Of a DNA stretch of 64,000 bases, positions 1-8,394 are shown piece by piece. The first letter of the stretch is position 1. The number at the start of each line of letters is the position of its first letter. Source of the DNA: Comamonas sp. Y33R10-2 (lineage in GTDB: Bacteria > Pseudomonadota > Gammaproteobacteria > Burkholderiales > Burkholderiaceae_C); the NCBI RefSeq assembly GCF_019355935.1, contig NZ_CP079925.1, positions 930,001 to 994,000 on the forward strand, in the 5' to 3' direction. The position numbers and the translations under genes are program-made. Under the pieces are notes generated by a model. It saw only the letters and a program-made list of their open reading frames with translations. It was not told the origin of the DNA and searched no databases.

Positions 1-1
1 G

Positions 2-289
2 CAAATGCCTTTGTTCTCCAAAGCTGCAGCAGTGGTGAGCGGAGATACAACAGCCCATGCCAAGCCGCATCCAGAGCCATTATTTGAGGCGGCTCGGCGC
101 ATGAACATTCATCCCGAGCATTGCATTTATGTGGGTGACGACGAGCGCGACATTCAGGCTGGCGCTGCAGCAGGTATGAAAACGGTGGCTGCATGCTACG
201 GATACCTAGGCGCAAAGACCGATACAGCGCACTGGGGCGCAGATGCACACATCAAATCTCCACTTGAGCTGTTGAAGTTGCTGGGATAG
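2..289 (+). CDS. HAD-family phosphatase, Gph-like (5' truncated)
   Basis: Only the C-terminal 95 or so residues lie in the window; the frame is open back to base 2, so the true start is upstream. What remains shows two HAD signatures: a KPHPEPL stretch supplying the conserved lysine, and the metal-binding acidic motif YVGDDERDIQAG. This pattern, with the length of the remaining C-terminus, matches phosphoglycolate phosphatase (Gph), which dephosphorylates 2-phosphoglycolate from DNA repair or oxygenase side reactions. The nucleophile motif and cap domain are outside the window, so substrate specificity cannot be judged and a different HAD phosphatase is possible. It ends 18 bases before ssrA, and the ssrA promoter probably lies inside its 3' end. 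Confidence 0.8.
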   Translation, partial: QMPLFSKAAAVVSGDTTAHAKPHPEPLFEAARRMNIHPEHCIYVGDDERDIQAGAAAGMKTVAACYGYLGAKTDTAHWGADAHIKSPLELLKLLG

Positions 290-298
290 GGCTAGAAT
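272..298 (+). promoter_or_regulatory. Probable ssrA promoter
   Basis: A TAGAAT hexamer at 293-298 ends 9 bases before the tmRNA 5' end. A TTGAAG at 272-277 could act as -35 box, although the 15-base spacing is short. The position fits a sigma-70 promoter for ssrA; the call is inferred from hexamer match and spacing only. Confidence 0.4.
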
Positions 299-307
299 AG
301 CGATTAA

Positions 308-684
308 GGGGCTGTCCTGGTTTCGACGTGGGTTCGGGACCGGTGCGGTGCATGTCGAGCTTGAGTGACGCTCGTAAATCTCCATTCAAAAAACTAACTG
401 CAAACGACGAACGTTTCGCACTCGCCGCTTAATCCGGTGAGCCTTACAACAGCACGCTAGTGGGCTGGGCAAGGGGGTAGCAATATCTCCAGGCTGTAAG
501 GGAATTTTCATTAGCTGGCTGGGTATCGGGCTTCTTGATACTTGGCGAGATTTTAGGAAGCTGGCTAACCAAGTAGCGTGTGCCTGCGCGGCTTGGGTGG
601 CGAGATTTAAATCAGAGCACTAAACATGTAGATCTGTCCGGCGAAGGCTTGCGGACGCGGGTTCAATTCCCGCCAGCTCCACCA
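308..684 (+). ncRNA. ssrA: Transfer-messenger RNA (tmRNA)
   Basis: One-piece tmRNA of about 377 nt. The 5' end GGGGCUG pairs with CAGCUCC just before the 3' ACCA, forming the alanine-type acceptor stem, and a T-arm (GCGGGTTCAATTCCCGC) precedes it. The resume codon and tag reading frame lie at 400-432 and encode ANDERFALAA followed by TAA, a proteolysis tag of the form seen in Burkholderiales. The RNA rescues stalled ribosomes with SmpB and tags the nascent chains for degradation. ssrA 3' ends are frequent integration sites for genomic islands; the sequence just downstream should be read with that in mind. Confidence 0.97.
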
Positions 685-695
685 TCTACCCATCC

Positions 696-731
696 AAAGG
701 GATTCAATGAAGTTCATTGAATCCCTTTTTC
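696..731 (+). terminator. Intrinsic terminator of ssrA
   Basis: A near-perfect inverted repeat (AAAGGGATTCAATGA ... TCATTGAATCCCTTT) with a tiny loop is followed by a T-rich run. It starts 12 bases after the tmRNA CCA end. Confidence 0.85.
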
Positions 732-1029
732 TTTTGGTAAATCAATGGCTTAGTGTCCGGTGGAGACTAAAGAGATATAGCTCCAGCCTAGGCACCACCG
801 GGGAATACATCGGGGAACAAACCGGGTCACGTACAAATTTCTGGGGATTGTTCCCCGATTTTTCTCGCTTTTCCTGCTTAGATTCCCAGCGATGTGGCCG
901 AAAAAATATAAAAACCTCAACTGCCCGGCGGATAAAAATTGAATCGACCGGTTTCTTGCCGAGTTTTTTACAAAGAGAAGAACTCCAATTTTTAGAGTTC
1001 AGTTCAATTTTCTCGCCTGATGAAGAGCA
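732..1029. other. Gene-free stretch with GGGGAA motif array downstream of ssrA
   Basis: No convincing gene. At 800-821 the related decamers GGGGAATACA and GGGGAACAAA occur in tandem 12 bases apart. CGGGGAACAA (811-820) is exactly repeated inverted as TTGTTCCCCG (848-857), followed by a T-rich run. Iterated short motifs beside the 3' end of ssrA look like the arm-type sites of a tyrosine integrase attachment region, but no integrase gene is present. A weak hairpin (GAACTC ... GAGTTC, 980-1000) could terminate the tol operon arriving from the other side. An open frame across this stretch runs antisense into tolA and has no recognisable protein features. Confidence 0.5.
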
Positions 1030-2175
1030 TCAGTCTTGCGGTCTAAAGCCAATCACCAGATCGGATGGAACCTTGCCGTCGATATCTCGCGGCAGCTTGT
1101 CGGTTTTGTGCAGGGCGCGGACCACGGCTTCATCCCAGGCCGCGTTGCCGCTGGACTTGGAGATCGTCGCGCTGGTGATCGTTCCATCTGGCGCTGTGCG
1201 AACACGCACTTCGGCGCGCGGGTTGCCGCTGATGGAGTCTGGATAGACGATATTAGGCTTGACCTTTGCTGCGACTTTGGAGCCGTAGCCTGCTGAAGGG
1301 CCGCCATTGGCGCTGTTGCCCGCACCGCCGGTGCGACTGCCGCCCGTGCCGCTGTGGTCACCACCGCCGCTGCCGCCAGCACTACCGGAGCCTCCGGCCA
1401 AACCTTGCAAGCGCGCCAGTTCAGCCTTGCGGCGGTCATCACCTGCTTTGGCTTCTTTAGCAGCCTTGTCCTTTGCTGCTTTTTCTTTGGCTTCTTTAGC
1501 GGCCTTTTCCTTCTCAAGCTTGTTCTTTTCAGCTTTATCTTTTTCAGCCTTTTCTAATTTTTCCTTGGTAGCCTTATCTTTGGCTGCTTTGTCTTTTTCA
1601 GCCTTGTCGGCTTTCTCCTTCTCTGCCTTGTCCTTAGCGAGCTTTTCGGCCTTGTCTTTTTTGGCCTGATCTATTTTTTCTTGGCGTTCTTTTTCTGCTT
1701 TTTCCGCCTTGTCCGCTTTTTGCTTATCGAGCTTTTCTTGCTGTGCCTTTTCAGCTTTTTCTACTTTTTCTTTCTCGGCTTTTTCCTTCTTCAGCTGCTC
1801 TTGCTTCTTCTTTTTGGCCAGCGCAATCTCAGCCTCATGATCGTCGTCATTGGCTTGGATTTTGGGAGTGGGTGCTGGAGCGGGTCTGGGAATGACCACA
1901 GGCTCAGGAGGGGGGGGCGGTGGCGGCTCTGAGACAGGCTCGGGAGTGGGCTCTGGTGGAGGGGGGGGCATCACTACAGCCGCCGCGGAGGCTGGGGCTG
2001 CACTGCTCCAGACCTCGGCTTGAACCATGGCTTCTTCGGTTTCTTTGGGGGCACGCACTGTCCACAGCAGAGCGGCAATCAGCAGCCCGTGCGCGGCCAG
2101 GGCAAGCGACCACGAGCGCACCCGGCCTTGGTGGCTGGGTGGCGCAAACTGATCGCGATCTTGCTGGTTAGGCAT
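1030..2175 (-). CDS. tolA: Cell-envelope integrity protein TolA
   Basis: 381 residues with the three-part TolA build. A short cytoplasmic N-terminus is followed by one membrane anchor (about 22-41) and a proline-rich stretch (about 69-105). Then comes a very long Lys/Glu/Ala coiled coil (about 115-255) with KAEK-type repeats that spans the periplasm, a glycine/serine-rich hinge (about 258-292), and a globular C-terminal domain (about 295-381) with the TonB/TolA-like fold. TolA links the inner-membrane TolQ-TolR motor to the outer-membrane side and is needed for outer-membrane invagination at division. It is the last gene of the minus-strand run, 72 bases after tolR. The usual downstream partners tolB and pal do not follow; the next gene is ssrA on the other strand. 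Confidence 0.93.
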   Translation of the reverse strand: MPNQQDRDQFAPPSHQGRVRSWSLALAAHGLLIAALLWTVRAPKETEEAMVQAEVWSSAAPASAAAVVMPPPPPEPTPEPVSEPPPPPPPEPVVIPRPAPAPTPKIQANDDDHEAEIALAKKKKQEQLKKEKAEKEKVEKAEKAQQEKLDKQKADKAEKAEKERQEKIDQAKKDKAEKLAKDKAEKEKADKAEKDKAAKDKATKEKLEKAEKDKAEKNKLEKEKAAKEAKEKAAKDKAAKEAKAGDDRRKAELARLQGLAGGSGSAGGSGGGDHSGTGGSRTGGAGNSANGGPSAGYGSKVAAKVKPNIVYPDSISGNPRAEVRVRTAPDGTITSATISKSSGNAAWDEAVVRALHKTDKLPRDIDGKVPSDLVIGFRPQD

Positions 2176-2247
2176 GGTGAATGGGGCGTCGGCTCAGGCT
2201 GCGGTGCTTGGATTCAAGCGCGGCAGGGCAGAGCTTTATGACGAGGT

Positions 2248-2682
2248 TCAATTGCTGGAAGAAGAGACAACGCCAAAGGCAATGCGTTTGACACCGGCCT
2301 TGGAGAGGGTGGAATGCGCCTTCATAACGTCATCAAAGGGCAGACCCTTGTCAGCGATGATTTGAATGGCGCTGTCTTCGCTTTGGCCTTCTTGCCAAGA
2401 CTGAGCAAGGGCCTTGAGGTCATTCAGTTTGACGGTTTGTGTGTTGCTGCCGTTCTTGAACTGCATGCTGCCATCTTTTTCAAGCAGCACATAGGCAATG
2501 TTCTTCGTCGGTGGGCGCGAAGACTTGCCGGCGCTTGGTACGTTGATGGAGCCCGGCGTGAGCATAGGCGCTGTCACCATGAAGATGATGAGCAGCACCA
2601 GCATCACGTCGATGAAGGGCACCATATTGATTTCGTTGACCGTGCGGCGGTTACGAGCGCCGCGTGAACTCATGCCTGCCAT
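2248..2682 (-). CDS. tolR: Tol-Pal system protein TolR
   Basis: 144 residues, the usual ExbD/TolR length. A short basic N-terminus leads into one transmembrane helix (about 21-41) opening with VPFIDVMLVL. Asp25 in it corresponds to the proton-channel aspartate of the family. The rest is a periplasmic ExbD/TolR domain ending in a serine run. With TolQ it forms the proton-driven motor that energises TolA. A GGAG stands 7 bases before the ATG at 2682, supporting this start over Met4. It lies 24 bases after tolQ in the same operon. Confidence 0.94.
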   Translation of the reverse strand: MAGMSSRGARNRRTVNEINMVPFIDVMLVLLIIFMVTAPMLTPGSINVPSAGKSSRPPTKNIAYVLLEKDGSMQFKNGSNTQTVKLNDLKALAQSWQEGQSEDSAIQIIADKGLPFDDVMKAHSTLSKAGVKRIAFGVVSSSSN

Positions 2683-2706
2683 GGAGTTACTCCTTGCATT
2701 GAGTCA

Positions 2707-3411
2707 TTAGTGGCCAGAGGCCGAGGCATTTGCACTAGACCCCACGTTGCGCTGCAAGATGTTGGAGAACTCTTCAATGAAGGTCTCTTCTTGGCTTGCA
2801 ATGCGGTCTACGTTGTGGGCGTAGCGGTTGTAGGCTGTGACTGCTGGAATAGCGGCAAACAGGCCCATAGCCGTAGCAACCAGCGCTTCGGCAATGCCGG
2901 GGGCGACGGTGGCCAGTGTGACCTGCTCCATATTGGCAAAGCCGGTGAAGGCGTGCATCACGCCCCAGACGGTGCCGAATAGACCCACATAAGGCGAGAC
3001 TGAGCCCACGGTGCCCAGAAAGGATAGGCCAGATTCCAACTCATCTAGCTCGCGCTGGAAGCTGGCGCGCATGGCGCGACGTGTGCCGTCCATTAGCGTG
3101 GCGACATCATGCATGCGGCGCTCTCGCAGCTTTTGATACTCACGCATACCGCTGGCAAAAATACGCTCCATGGGGGCGCCAGTCTTGGCGTTTTGCGCAG
3201 CAGAGGCGTAGAGGTCGTTCAGGCTGGTGCCCGACCAAAAATCTTGCTCAAAATTATCGTTGAGCGTGCGCACACGCTTTAAGGCTTTGGCTTTGTTGAA
3301 GATGGTGGCCCAGCTGGCGATGGATGCGACCACCAAAATCAGCATGACCAGTTGAACCGCCCAGCTGGCCTGCATGATGAGGCTGAGGATGGACATGTCT
3401 TGGGAGTTCAT
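2707..3411 (-). CDS. tolQ: Tol-Pal system protein TolQ
   Basis: 234 residues from the ATG at 3411, which overlaps the ybgC stop as ATGA; a longer open frame exists but its extra 29 codons run inside ybgC and are not protein-like. Three membrane segments are visible, about 15-37, 134-156 and 170-192. The large cytoplasmic loop between the first two is typical of the MotA/TolQ/ExbB family, as is the glycine-rich GLFGTVWGV helix. TolQ forms the pentameric ion-channel part of the Tol motor with TolR. The ybgC-tolQ-tolR-tolA order is the classical one and the start overlap implies translational coupling. Confidence 0.94.
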   Translation of the reverse strand: MNSQDMSILSLIMQASWAVQLVMLILVVASIASWATIFNKAKALKRVRTLNDNFEQDFWSGTSLNDLYASAAQNAKTGAPMERIFASGMREYQKLRERRMHDVATLMDGTRRAMRASFQRELDELESGLSFLGTVGSVSPYVGLFGTVWGVMHAFTGFANMEQVTLATVAPGIAEALVATAMGLFAAIPAVTAYNRYAHNVDRIASQEETFIEEFSNILQRNVGSSANASASGH

Positions 3412-3824
3412 GAAAATTGCTCCAGGATATGGTTTGGAATTCTTGTGGGGCGCATGGTCGTGCCATTGACCCAGCCAATGCGGATGAAGCCTGTGCAAAT
3501 TAGCTCAGGCTCTTGGCTTGGATCTTCAGGGTTGATCCGTAAAGCTTGTTGCTCGATTGTGAGCGAGGCGCGGCCTGCGCTTTGGAGTTTTGCAGTAACA
3601 ATCAGTTGGTCATCCAGCCGTGACTGGCGCAGGTATTCAAGCTGCGCTGAGGTTACGACAAAGATACCGCCGGTTTGTTCCCGCAGATTTTGCTGGGCAA
3701 TGCCCAGTGACCTCAGCCATTCGGTGCGCGCACGCTCGAAGAACTTGAGATAGTTGACGTGGAAAACGCGGCCGCTTGCGTCTGTGTCTTCCCAATAAAC
3801 CCGAATAGGGAACTCAAAAGCCAT
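3408..3824 (-). CDS. ybgC: Acyl-CoA thioesterase YbgC, Tol-Pal cluster
   Basis: 138-residue single hotdog domain of the 4-hydroxybenzoyl-CoA thioesterase family. The family signature is clear near the N-terminus (YWEDTDASGRVFHVNYLKFF), with catalytic Asp15. Known YbgC proteins hydrolyse short acyl-CoA or act on acyl-ACP at the inner membrane and are always linked to tol genes, though their exact role in the Tol system is unsettled. It overlaps tolQ by four bases and starts 6 bases after the aminotransferase gene, so these are probably cotranscribed. Confidence 0.92.
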   Translation of the reverse strand: MAFEFPIRVYWEDTDASGRVFHVNYLKFFERARTEWLRSLGIAQQNLREQTGGIFVVTSAQLEYLRQSRLDDQLIVTAKLQSAGRASLTIEQQALRINPEDPSQEPELICTGFIRIGWVNGTTMRPTRIPNHILEQFS

Positions 3825-3830
3825 GGTGTC

Positions 3831-5024
3831 TCAGCCTAAGAGCTTCTTCAGGCGCGCAATGGCCTCCTGCAGCTGCTCCATAGAGTTAGCTGTGGAAAAG
3901 CGCACATAGCTCGCGGTCTCGGCATGGCGAAAGTCGCGGCCGGGGGTGATGGCTAGATGGGCCTGATTCATCACGGCGTAGGCGAAATCCCAGCTGCCCT
4001 TTACCCCCAGCTTTTCAGCGGCGGCACGGCAGTCGGCCCAGGCGTAAAACGCGCCATCGGGTTTGACGGGAACGGGCAGACCAATCGATTCCAGTGCCGG
4101 AATAAAGTAATCGCGGCGAGCTTTGAACTCGGCGCGGCGGCGTTCGTACTCGGCAATGCTTTCGGGTTCAAAACAGGCCAGCGCCGCATATTGCGAGATG
4201 GTGCTGGCGCAGATGAATAGGTGCTGGGCCAGCATCTCAATGGGGGCAACCAGCGATTCGGGCACCACCATCCAGCCCAGACGCCAGCCGGTCATGTTGA
4301 AGTATTTGCTAAAGCTGTTGATGGAGATGATGTCATCGCCCAGCTCCAGCGCTGACTTGCTGTAAGCGTCGTCGTAAGACAGGCCCAGATAGATTTCATC
4401 GACGATAGTGAGGCCGCCCTTGGCGCGAACCACTTCGTGAATGCGGCGCAGTTCATCAGGCGCAATCGATGTGCCCGTGGGGTTGGAGGGCGATGCGAGC
4501 ATCACGCCGTGTGTGCGCTCACCCCAGGCGGCCTCGACTTTGGCAGCGCTGAGCTGAAAACGCTCTTCTGCGGATGCTGGAATCAGCACCGGCTTGCCTT
4601 CAGCCGCCGAGACAAAGTGGCGGTTGCAGGGGTAGCTGGGGTCGGGCATCAGGACCTCGTCGCCCTCATCAATCAGTGCAAGGCAGGCCAGTTGCAGCGC
4701 GGCGGATGCACCTGCGGTGATGATGATGCGGCGCGCTGGCACGTTGATGTCAAAGCGGCTGGCGTACCAAGCGCTGATGCGCTCGCGCAGCTCTGGCAGA
4801 CCGGGGGCTTGTGTGTATTGGGTGCGACCGTCGCGAATGGCTTGTTCAGCGGCTTGCTGCACCAGAGGTGGTGCGGTGAAGTCTGGTTCGCCAATGTTCA
4901 GATAGATCATGGGTGAGCCGCTGGCGCTGGACTGGCGCGCGACCTCTTGCGCGTGCTTGGCCATTTCCATGACGTAAAAAGGCTCGATGCGTTGGGCGCG
5001 GCGGGAAAGCTCAATAACGGACAT
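3831..5024 (-). CDS. Class I/II pyridoxal-phosphate aminotransferase
   Basis: 397 residues from ATG 5024; the in-frame upstream extension overlaps the next gene and was dropped. Fold-type I aspartate-aminotransferase-family features are present: SPSNPTG with the pyridine-interacting Asn181, IVDEIYLGL (Asp209, Tyr212), and the PLP-lysine Lys240 in SFSKYFNMTGWRLGW. The C-terminus has the substrate-carboxylate arginine region YVRFSTANS. Enzymes of this subgroup transfer amino groups between amino acids and 2-oxo acids; the specific substrate cannot be read from the sequence. It sits between a DUF1963 gene and the ybgC-tol genes on the same strand, with no functional link evident beyond cotranscription. 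Confidence 0.88.
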   Translation of the reverse strand: MSVIELSRRAQRIEPFYVMEMAKHAQEVARQSSASGSPMIYLNIGEPDFTAPPLVQQAAEQAIRDGRTQYTQAPGLPELRERISAWYASRFDINVPARRIIITAGASAALQLACLALIDEGDEVLMPDPSYPCNRHFVSAAEGKPVLIPASAEERFQLSAAKVEAAWGERTHGVMLASPSNPTGTSIAPDELRRIHEVVRAKGGLTIVDEIYLGLSYDDAYSKSALELGDDIISINSFSKYFNMTGWRLGWMVVPESLVAPIEMLAQHLFICASTISQYAALACFEPESIAEYERRRAEFKARRDYFIPALESIGLPVPVKPDGAFYAWADCRAAAEKLGVKGSWDFAYAVMNQAHLAITPGRDFRHAETASYVRFSTANSMEQLQEAIARLKKLLG

Positions 5025-5038
5025 GAATCGATGTACTC

Positions 5039-5815
5039 TCAATAAAACTGGCAGTGGACAGACCACTTGCCGGTGCCGGGGTGACAGCCCAGGTAGACGA
5101 TGCCACCGTCCACCCAGTTCAGACCGGCTTTGCCTTCGCTGTCGATTTGCATCACATAGAAGGGCTCGTCGGGTGAGGGCAGCCAGTCACCGTTGTCATC
5201 TTTGACGGGGCGCAGAAAAGCAATTTCATGCTGCAGGCTTTTGGCATAGCCACGTAGCTTGGTGCGGCCCGAGCACAGGCCATGGGCATCGTTGGGAAAT
5301 TTTTCCATGCCCTTTGGCAGGCGCATGCTGGAATCATCGTAGCAAGGGTGGTCGTTTTGAGGTGGCAGCCAGCGGGCCTCGAAACCTTTGCCAATCCAGG
5401 CATCGTCGCGGAACGGTGGTTGCTCGTGGGGCGTCAGGCCCGCAGTGCTGGCGCGCAGTTGGATGGCCCAGGTCTCTGGGGCGCAACTGCTCTCGATAAA
5501 TTTTTCACCCACAAAAAACTGCAGCAAGGCATGGCCCGTGAGGGCCTCGGGCAGCCAAGGGGCTTGCAATAGGTTGAACTGGGCGATGAATTGCATGGGC
5601 TGGCCAGCCGCATCAAGTGGCCATTCTTCATCCGCCTGCATTAAGGGGGACAGGCCGAAATGCGATGCGGCAGGGTCTCCCGTGGGTCTGAATCCCCCCA
5701 CTTCCAGCACACAGCAGGTACCGGCGTTCAGTGCCAGCCAGGGTGCCAGATCCCGGGCAAGCTCGGGCGTGAGCTCCGGGTTGGGGGCCGGTAATGTGGG
5801 GTGTTGGGATTCCAT
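5039..5815 (-). CDS. DUF1963 (YwqG-like) protein
   Basis: 258 residues, soluble, no signal peptide or membrane segment. The N-terminal half has the DUF1963 pattern: GGFRPTGDP, then SHFGLSPLMQADEEWPLDAAG, then MQFIAQFNL, a segment that in YwqG relatives opens the beta-rich core. The C-terminus (about 235-258) carries a GGIVYLGCHPGTGKW segment in place of the more common IFMW-type ending. Function is unknown in the family. It lies 14 bases upstream of the aminotransferase and 81 bases downstream of nusB on the same strand. Confidence 0.75.
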   Translation of the reverse strand: MESQHPTLPAPNPELTPELARDLAPWLALNAGTCCVLEVGGFRPTGDPAASHFGLSPLMQADEEWPLDAAGQPMQFIAQFNLLQAPWLPEALTGHALLQFFVGEKFIESSCAPETWAIQLRASTAGLTPHEQPPFRDDAWIGKGFEARWLPPQNDHPCYDDSSMRLPKGMEKFPNDAHGLCSGRTKLRGYAKSLQHEIAFLRPVKDDNGDWLPSPDEPFYVMQIDSEGKAGLNWVDGGIVYLGCHPGTGKWSVHCQFY

Positions 5816-5896
5816 GGGCAGTCCTCGCGTATGCCTTGGCCAAAAGGGCGAGGGCCCGGTGCATTTGCTGCGCCGGGCCCGGTGTTGCCTGCGGAC

Positions 5897-6442
5897 TTAG
5901 CTTGGGGCTTTGTCTTGCTTGGCGCGGTCGTGGGCGACTTCAGCACTGCGCAGTTCTGGTGCCAGCCCATTGAGTACTGCGTTGACATACTTGTGACCAT
6001 CGGTGCCGCCAAACTCCTTTGCCAGCTCGATGCACTCGTTGAGCACAACGCGCCATGGCACGTCGAGGCAGTTTTGGAACTCGTACGCGCCAATCCACAT
6101 GCAAGCATGCTCGACGGGTGAGATTTCGGCCAAACCACGATCCAGCTTGGGCGCAATCAATGCGTCCAGAGCAGCTTCGTTTTCGGCGCAGCCACGCAGC
6201 AGGGCGTCGTAATGCACCACGTCGGCCTTGTGAAAGCCCGCCAGATCGCGCGTGAAGCTGTCGATCTGCGAGATTTCATTGCGGCCAACAATGTATTGGT
6301 ACAGGCCTTGCAGTGCGAATTCACGTGCGCGGCTGCGGTTGGATTTGGAGCCGGCTTTGCGCGCACCGGTGCTGGTCAGGCCTGAGCGGCTTTGGCGCGC
6401 AGGGCGGTCGGAAGCCGACGGGTTAGATTGTTCTTCACTCAT
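5897..6442 (-). CDS. nusB: Transcription antitermination protein NusB
   Basis: 181 residues from ATG 6442, which overlaps the last 8 bases of ribH. The first 40 or so residues are a polar Ser/Arg-rich extension; the all-helical NusB domain follows (about 40-165) with [15 protein letters not shown] at its start and the conserved [17 protein letters not shown] helix. NusB with NusE (S10) binds boxA RNA and supports antitermination on rRNA operons. The ribBA-ribH-nusB order is a widespread proteobacterial arrangement. An upstream in-frame extension lies inside ribH and is not real. Confidence 0.93.
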   Translation of the reverse strand: MSEEQSNPSASDRPARQSRSGLTSTGARKAGSKSNRSRAREFALQGLYQYIVGRNEISQIDSFTRDLAGFHKADVVHYDALLRGCAENEAALDALIAPKLDRGLAEISPVEHACMWIGAYEFQNCLDVPWRVVLNECIELAKEFGGTDGHKYVNAVLNGLAPELRSAEVAHDRAKQDKAPS

Positions 6443-6908
6443 GATTGTCGTAAGAGTTGAGCAGATTGGCCATTTCCACGGCAACACGGGCGGCATCGCG
6501 ACCCTTGTCCACCTGGCGGGCAATGGCTTGCTCCATGTTTTCAGTGGTGATGATCGCATTGGCGATCGGCAGGCGGTAGTCCAAGGACAGGCGTGTGACG
6601 CCAGCGCCCGATTCATTGGCTACCAGCTCGAAGTGGTATGTCTCCCCACGGATGATGCAGCCCAACGCCACCAGGGCGTCGTACTGATCGAGGTCAGCCA
6701 GTGTCTGCAGGGCCACGGGCACTTCCAGTGCGCCGGGGACTGTGACATGGTCGATATTCTCAGTCTTCACACCCAATGCCAGCAGCTCATCGCGGCAGGA
6801 GGCAAACAGGGTGTTGGTAATGCCTTCGTTAAAGCGCGCTTGTACGATGCCGATTTTCAGATCAGCGCCGTTCATGTTCAGGCCTTGGCCTTGTTCTGCG
6901 TTTTGCAT
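6435..6908 (-). CDS. ribH: 6,7-dimethyl-8-ribityllumazine synthase
   Basis: 157 residues, the normal family length. Visible motifs are the N-terminal [13 protein letters not shown] strand-turn that binds the pyrimidine, the VPGALEVP segment, and IRGETYHFE with the catalytic histidine. It condenses 5-amino-6-ribitylaminouracil with dihydroxybutanone phosphate from RibBA, the penultimate step of riboflavin synthesis. It starts 15 bases after ribBA, so the two dedicated substrates are made from one transcript. Confidence 0.95.
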   Translation of the reverse strand: MQNAEQGQGLNMNGADLKIGIVQARFNEGITNTLFASCRDELLALGVKTENIDHVTVPGALEVPVALQTLADLDQYDALVALGCIIRGETYHFELVANESGAGVTRLSLDYRLPIANAIITTENMEQAIARQVDKGRDAARVAVEMANLLNSYDNHE

Positions 6909-6923
6909 TTTTTATTCCGTCTC

Positions 6924-8054
6924 TTATTCTTTAGATTCTTTAGGGATGTAGCCTGTGATTTCCATGCCGTAGCCAGCCATGCTGGGCATGCGGCGGGGTT
7001 GGCCCATCAGTTGCATCTTGCTCACGCCCAGCTCGCGCAGAATTTGCGCGCCCACGCCATAGGTGCGCAGGTCCATGCGGCCGCGCTCGGGTGCTTGGGC
7101 AGATCGTGCTTTGCCTTCAAACTGCGTCATCAGTTCGTCACCAGATTCGCTGCAGTTCAGCAGCACGGCAACGCCTTGGCCGTTGCCAGCAATGTATTTC
7201 AGGCTTTCATCCAGACCCCATGAGTGCTGGTTGCGGCCCACTTCCAGTGCATCGAGCACGGAAAGAGGCTCGTGCACACGCACGGGGATGGTGTTGCCGG
7301 CTTGCCATTCGCCCTTGACCAGTGCCAAGTGCACTGAGCCACTCGGTACGTCGCGGAAGGCATAGGCGGTGAACTCGCCGTGAGCAGTTTGCATGGGGCG
7401 GTTGCCCACTTTTTGCAGCAGCGATTCATTGCGGCTGCGGTATTCGATCAGGTCGGCAATGGTGCCGATCTTGATGCCGTGCTCGGCGCAGAACAGTTGC
7501 AGATCAGGCAGGCGGGCCATGGTGCCGTCATCCTTCATGATCTCGCAGATCACCGACGAAGGCGAGCAGCCTGCCAAAGCGGCCAAATCGCAACCCGCTT
7601 CAGTGTGGCCAGCGCGCATCAGCACGCCGCCATCCACAGCTTGCAGCGGGAACACATGACCGGGCTGCACCAAGTCGGCAGGCTGGGTGTTTTTGTCTAC
7701 AGCGACTTGAATGGTGCGGGCGCGGTCTGCTGCGGAGATCCCGGTTGTGACGCCCACAGCGGCTTCAATAGAAATGGTGAAAGCAGTGCTGTACACCGTG
7801 CCATTGCGGGCGGCCATGGGGGGCAGCTTCAAGAACTCGCAGCGCTCACGGGTCAACGTCAGGCAGATCAGACCACGGCCAAAACGGGCCATGAAGTTAA
7901 TGGCTTCGGGCGTGACATGGTCGGATGCTAAAACCAAATCACCTTCGTTTTCGCGATCTTCTTCGTCAACGAGAACGACCATACGGCCGGCACGCATTTC
8001 GGCCACGATTTCTTCAATCGGCGAGATGGGCACGGGTTGGAGTGAGCTGTTCAT
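6924..8054 (-). CDS. ribBA: 3,4-dihydroxy-2-butanone-4-phosphate synthase with degenerate cyclohydrolase II-like domain
   Basis: 376 residues. The N-terminal half (about 1-210) is a full DHBP synthase with the acidic loop [14 protein letters not shown] and the GHVFPLQA ... AGHTEA stretch; it converts ribulose 5-phosphate to the four-carbon precursor of the lumazine. The C-terminal half aligns with GTP cyclohydrolase II. Where active enzymes have CLTGD and RCDC zinc ligands, this protein has [17 protein letters not shown], so the zinc cysteines are missing and cyclohydrolase activity is unlikely. Such inactive RibBA fusions are common in this family, implying a separate ribA elsewhere. No FMN riboswitch is recognisable upstream. 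Confidence 0.92.
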   Translation of the reverse strand: MNSSLQPVPISPIEEIVAEMRAGRMVVLVDEEDRENEGDLVLASDHVTPEAINFMARFGRGLICLTLTRERCEFLKLPPMAARNGTVYSTAFTISIEAAVGVTTGISAADRARTIQVAVDKNTQPADLVQPGHVFPLQAVDGGVLMRAGHTEAGCDLAALAGCSPSSVICEIMKDDGTMARLPDLQLFCAEHGIKIGTIADLIEYRSRNESLLQKVGNRPMQTAHGEFTAYAFRDVPSGSVHLALVKGEWQAGNTIPVRVHEPLSVLDALEVGRNQHSWGLDESLKYIAGNGQGVAVLLNCSESGDELMTQFEGKARSAQAPERGRMDLRTYGVGAQILRELGVSKMQLMGQPRRMPSMAGYGMEITGYIPKESKE

Positions 8055-8394
8055 GGAATTGCCTTCTTGGACGTGATCTTGAAGCGATGCAAGCAGTCAG
8101 GGCTGGCGCACGACACGCACCAGTGAGGCATTGCCAGCGCCGCATCAAATAGCAGGGCGCGATGGCAGGACTTCCAAAGAACGTGTGAAGCGGTTAGCCG
8201 CTTTCTGCAGGGCAAGGCCTTGCTGAAAACACCTATTCTATTGCACAGCGACCTTGAGCCGCGGCAGTTGCCCTTGAAACCATGATGCAGTGCAAGCAGG
8301 CTCTGAAATAGGAATGGCCCAAGGTAGAGGCAGCAAGCGAGAGCCGCCTCGCGGCAAGGCTGCCATCCCCCAGCGGGGGAAGTCGCAAAGCGGC
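8055..8394. other. Intergenic region between ferredoxin and ribBA genes
   Basis: About 340 bases without a gene. The half nearest ribBA was searched for the conserved FMN-riboswitch segments on the minus strand and none was found. The half nearest the ferredoxin holds a family-type G/C-rich repeat, listed separately. A TAGAAT hexamer on the minus strand near 8235-8240 could be a -10 box for ribBA but has no good -35 partner. Confidence 0.5.

Noticed and set aside
707..1246. Plus-strand open frame of 179 codons downstream of ssrA
   Set aside because: It overlaps the ssrA terminator and runs antisense into tolA, with no protein-like pattern or known motif.
1053..2113. Several open frames antisense to or out of phase with tolA
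   Set aside because: They arise from the repetitive Lys/Glu/Ala coding of the tolA coiled coil, giving low-complexity Phe/Ser/Leu strings on the other strand.
8055..8300. Possible FMN riboswitch before ribBA
   Set aside because: None of the conserved riboswitch segments could be found on the minus strand.
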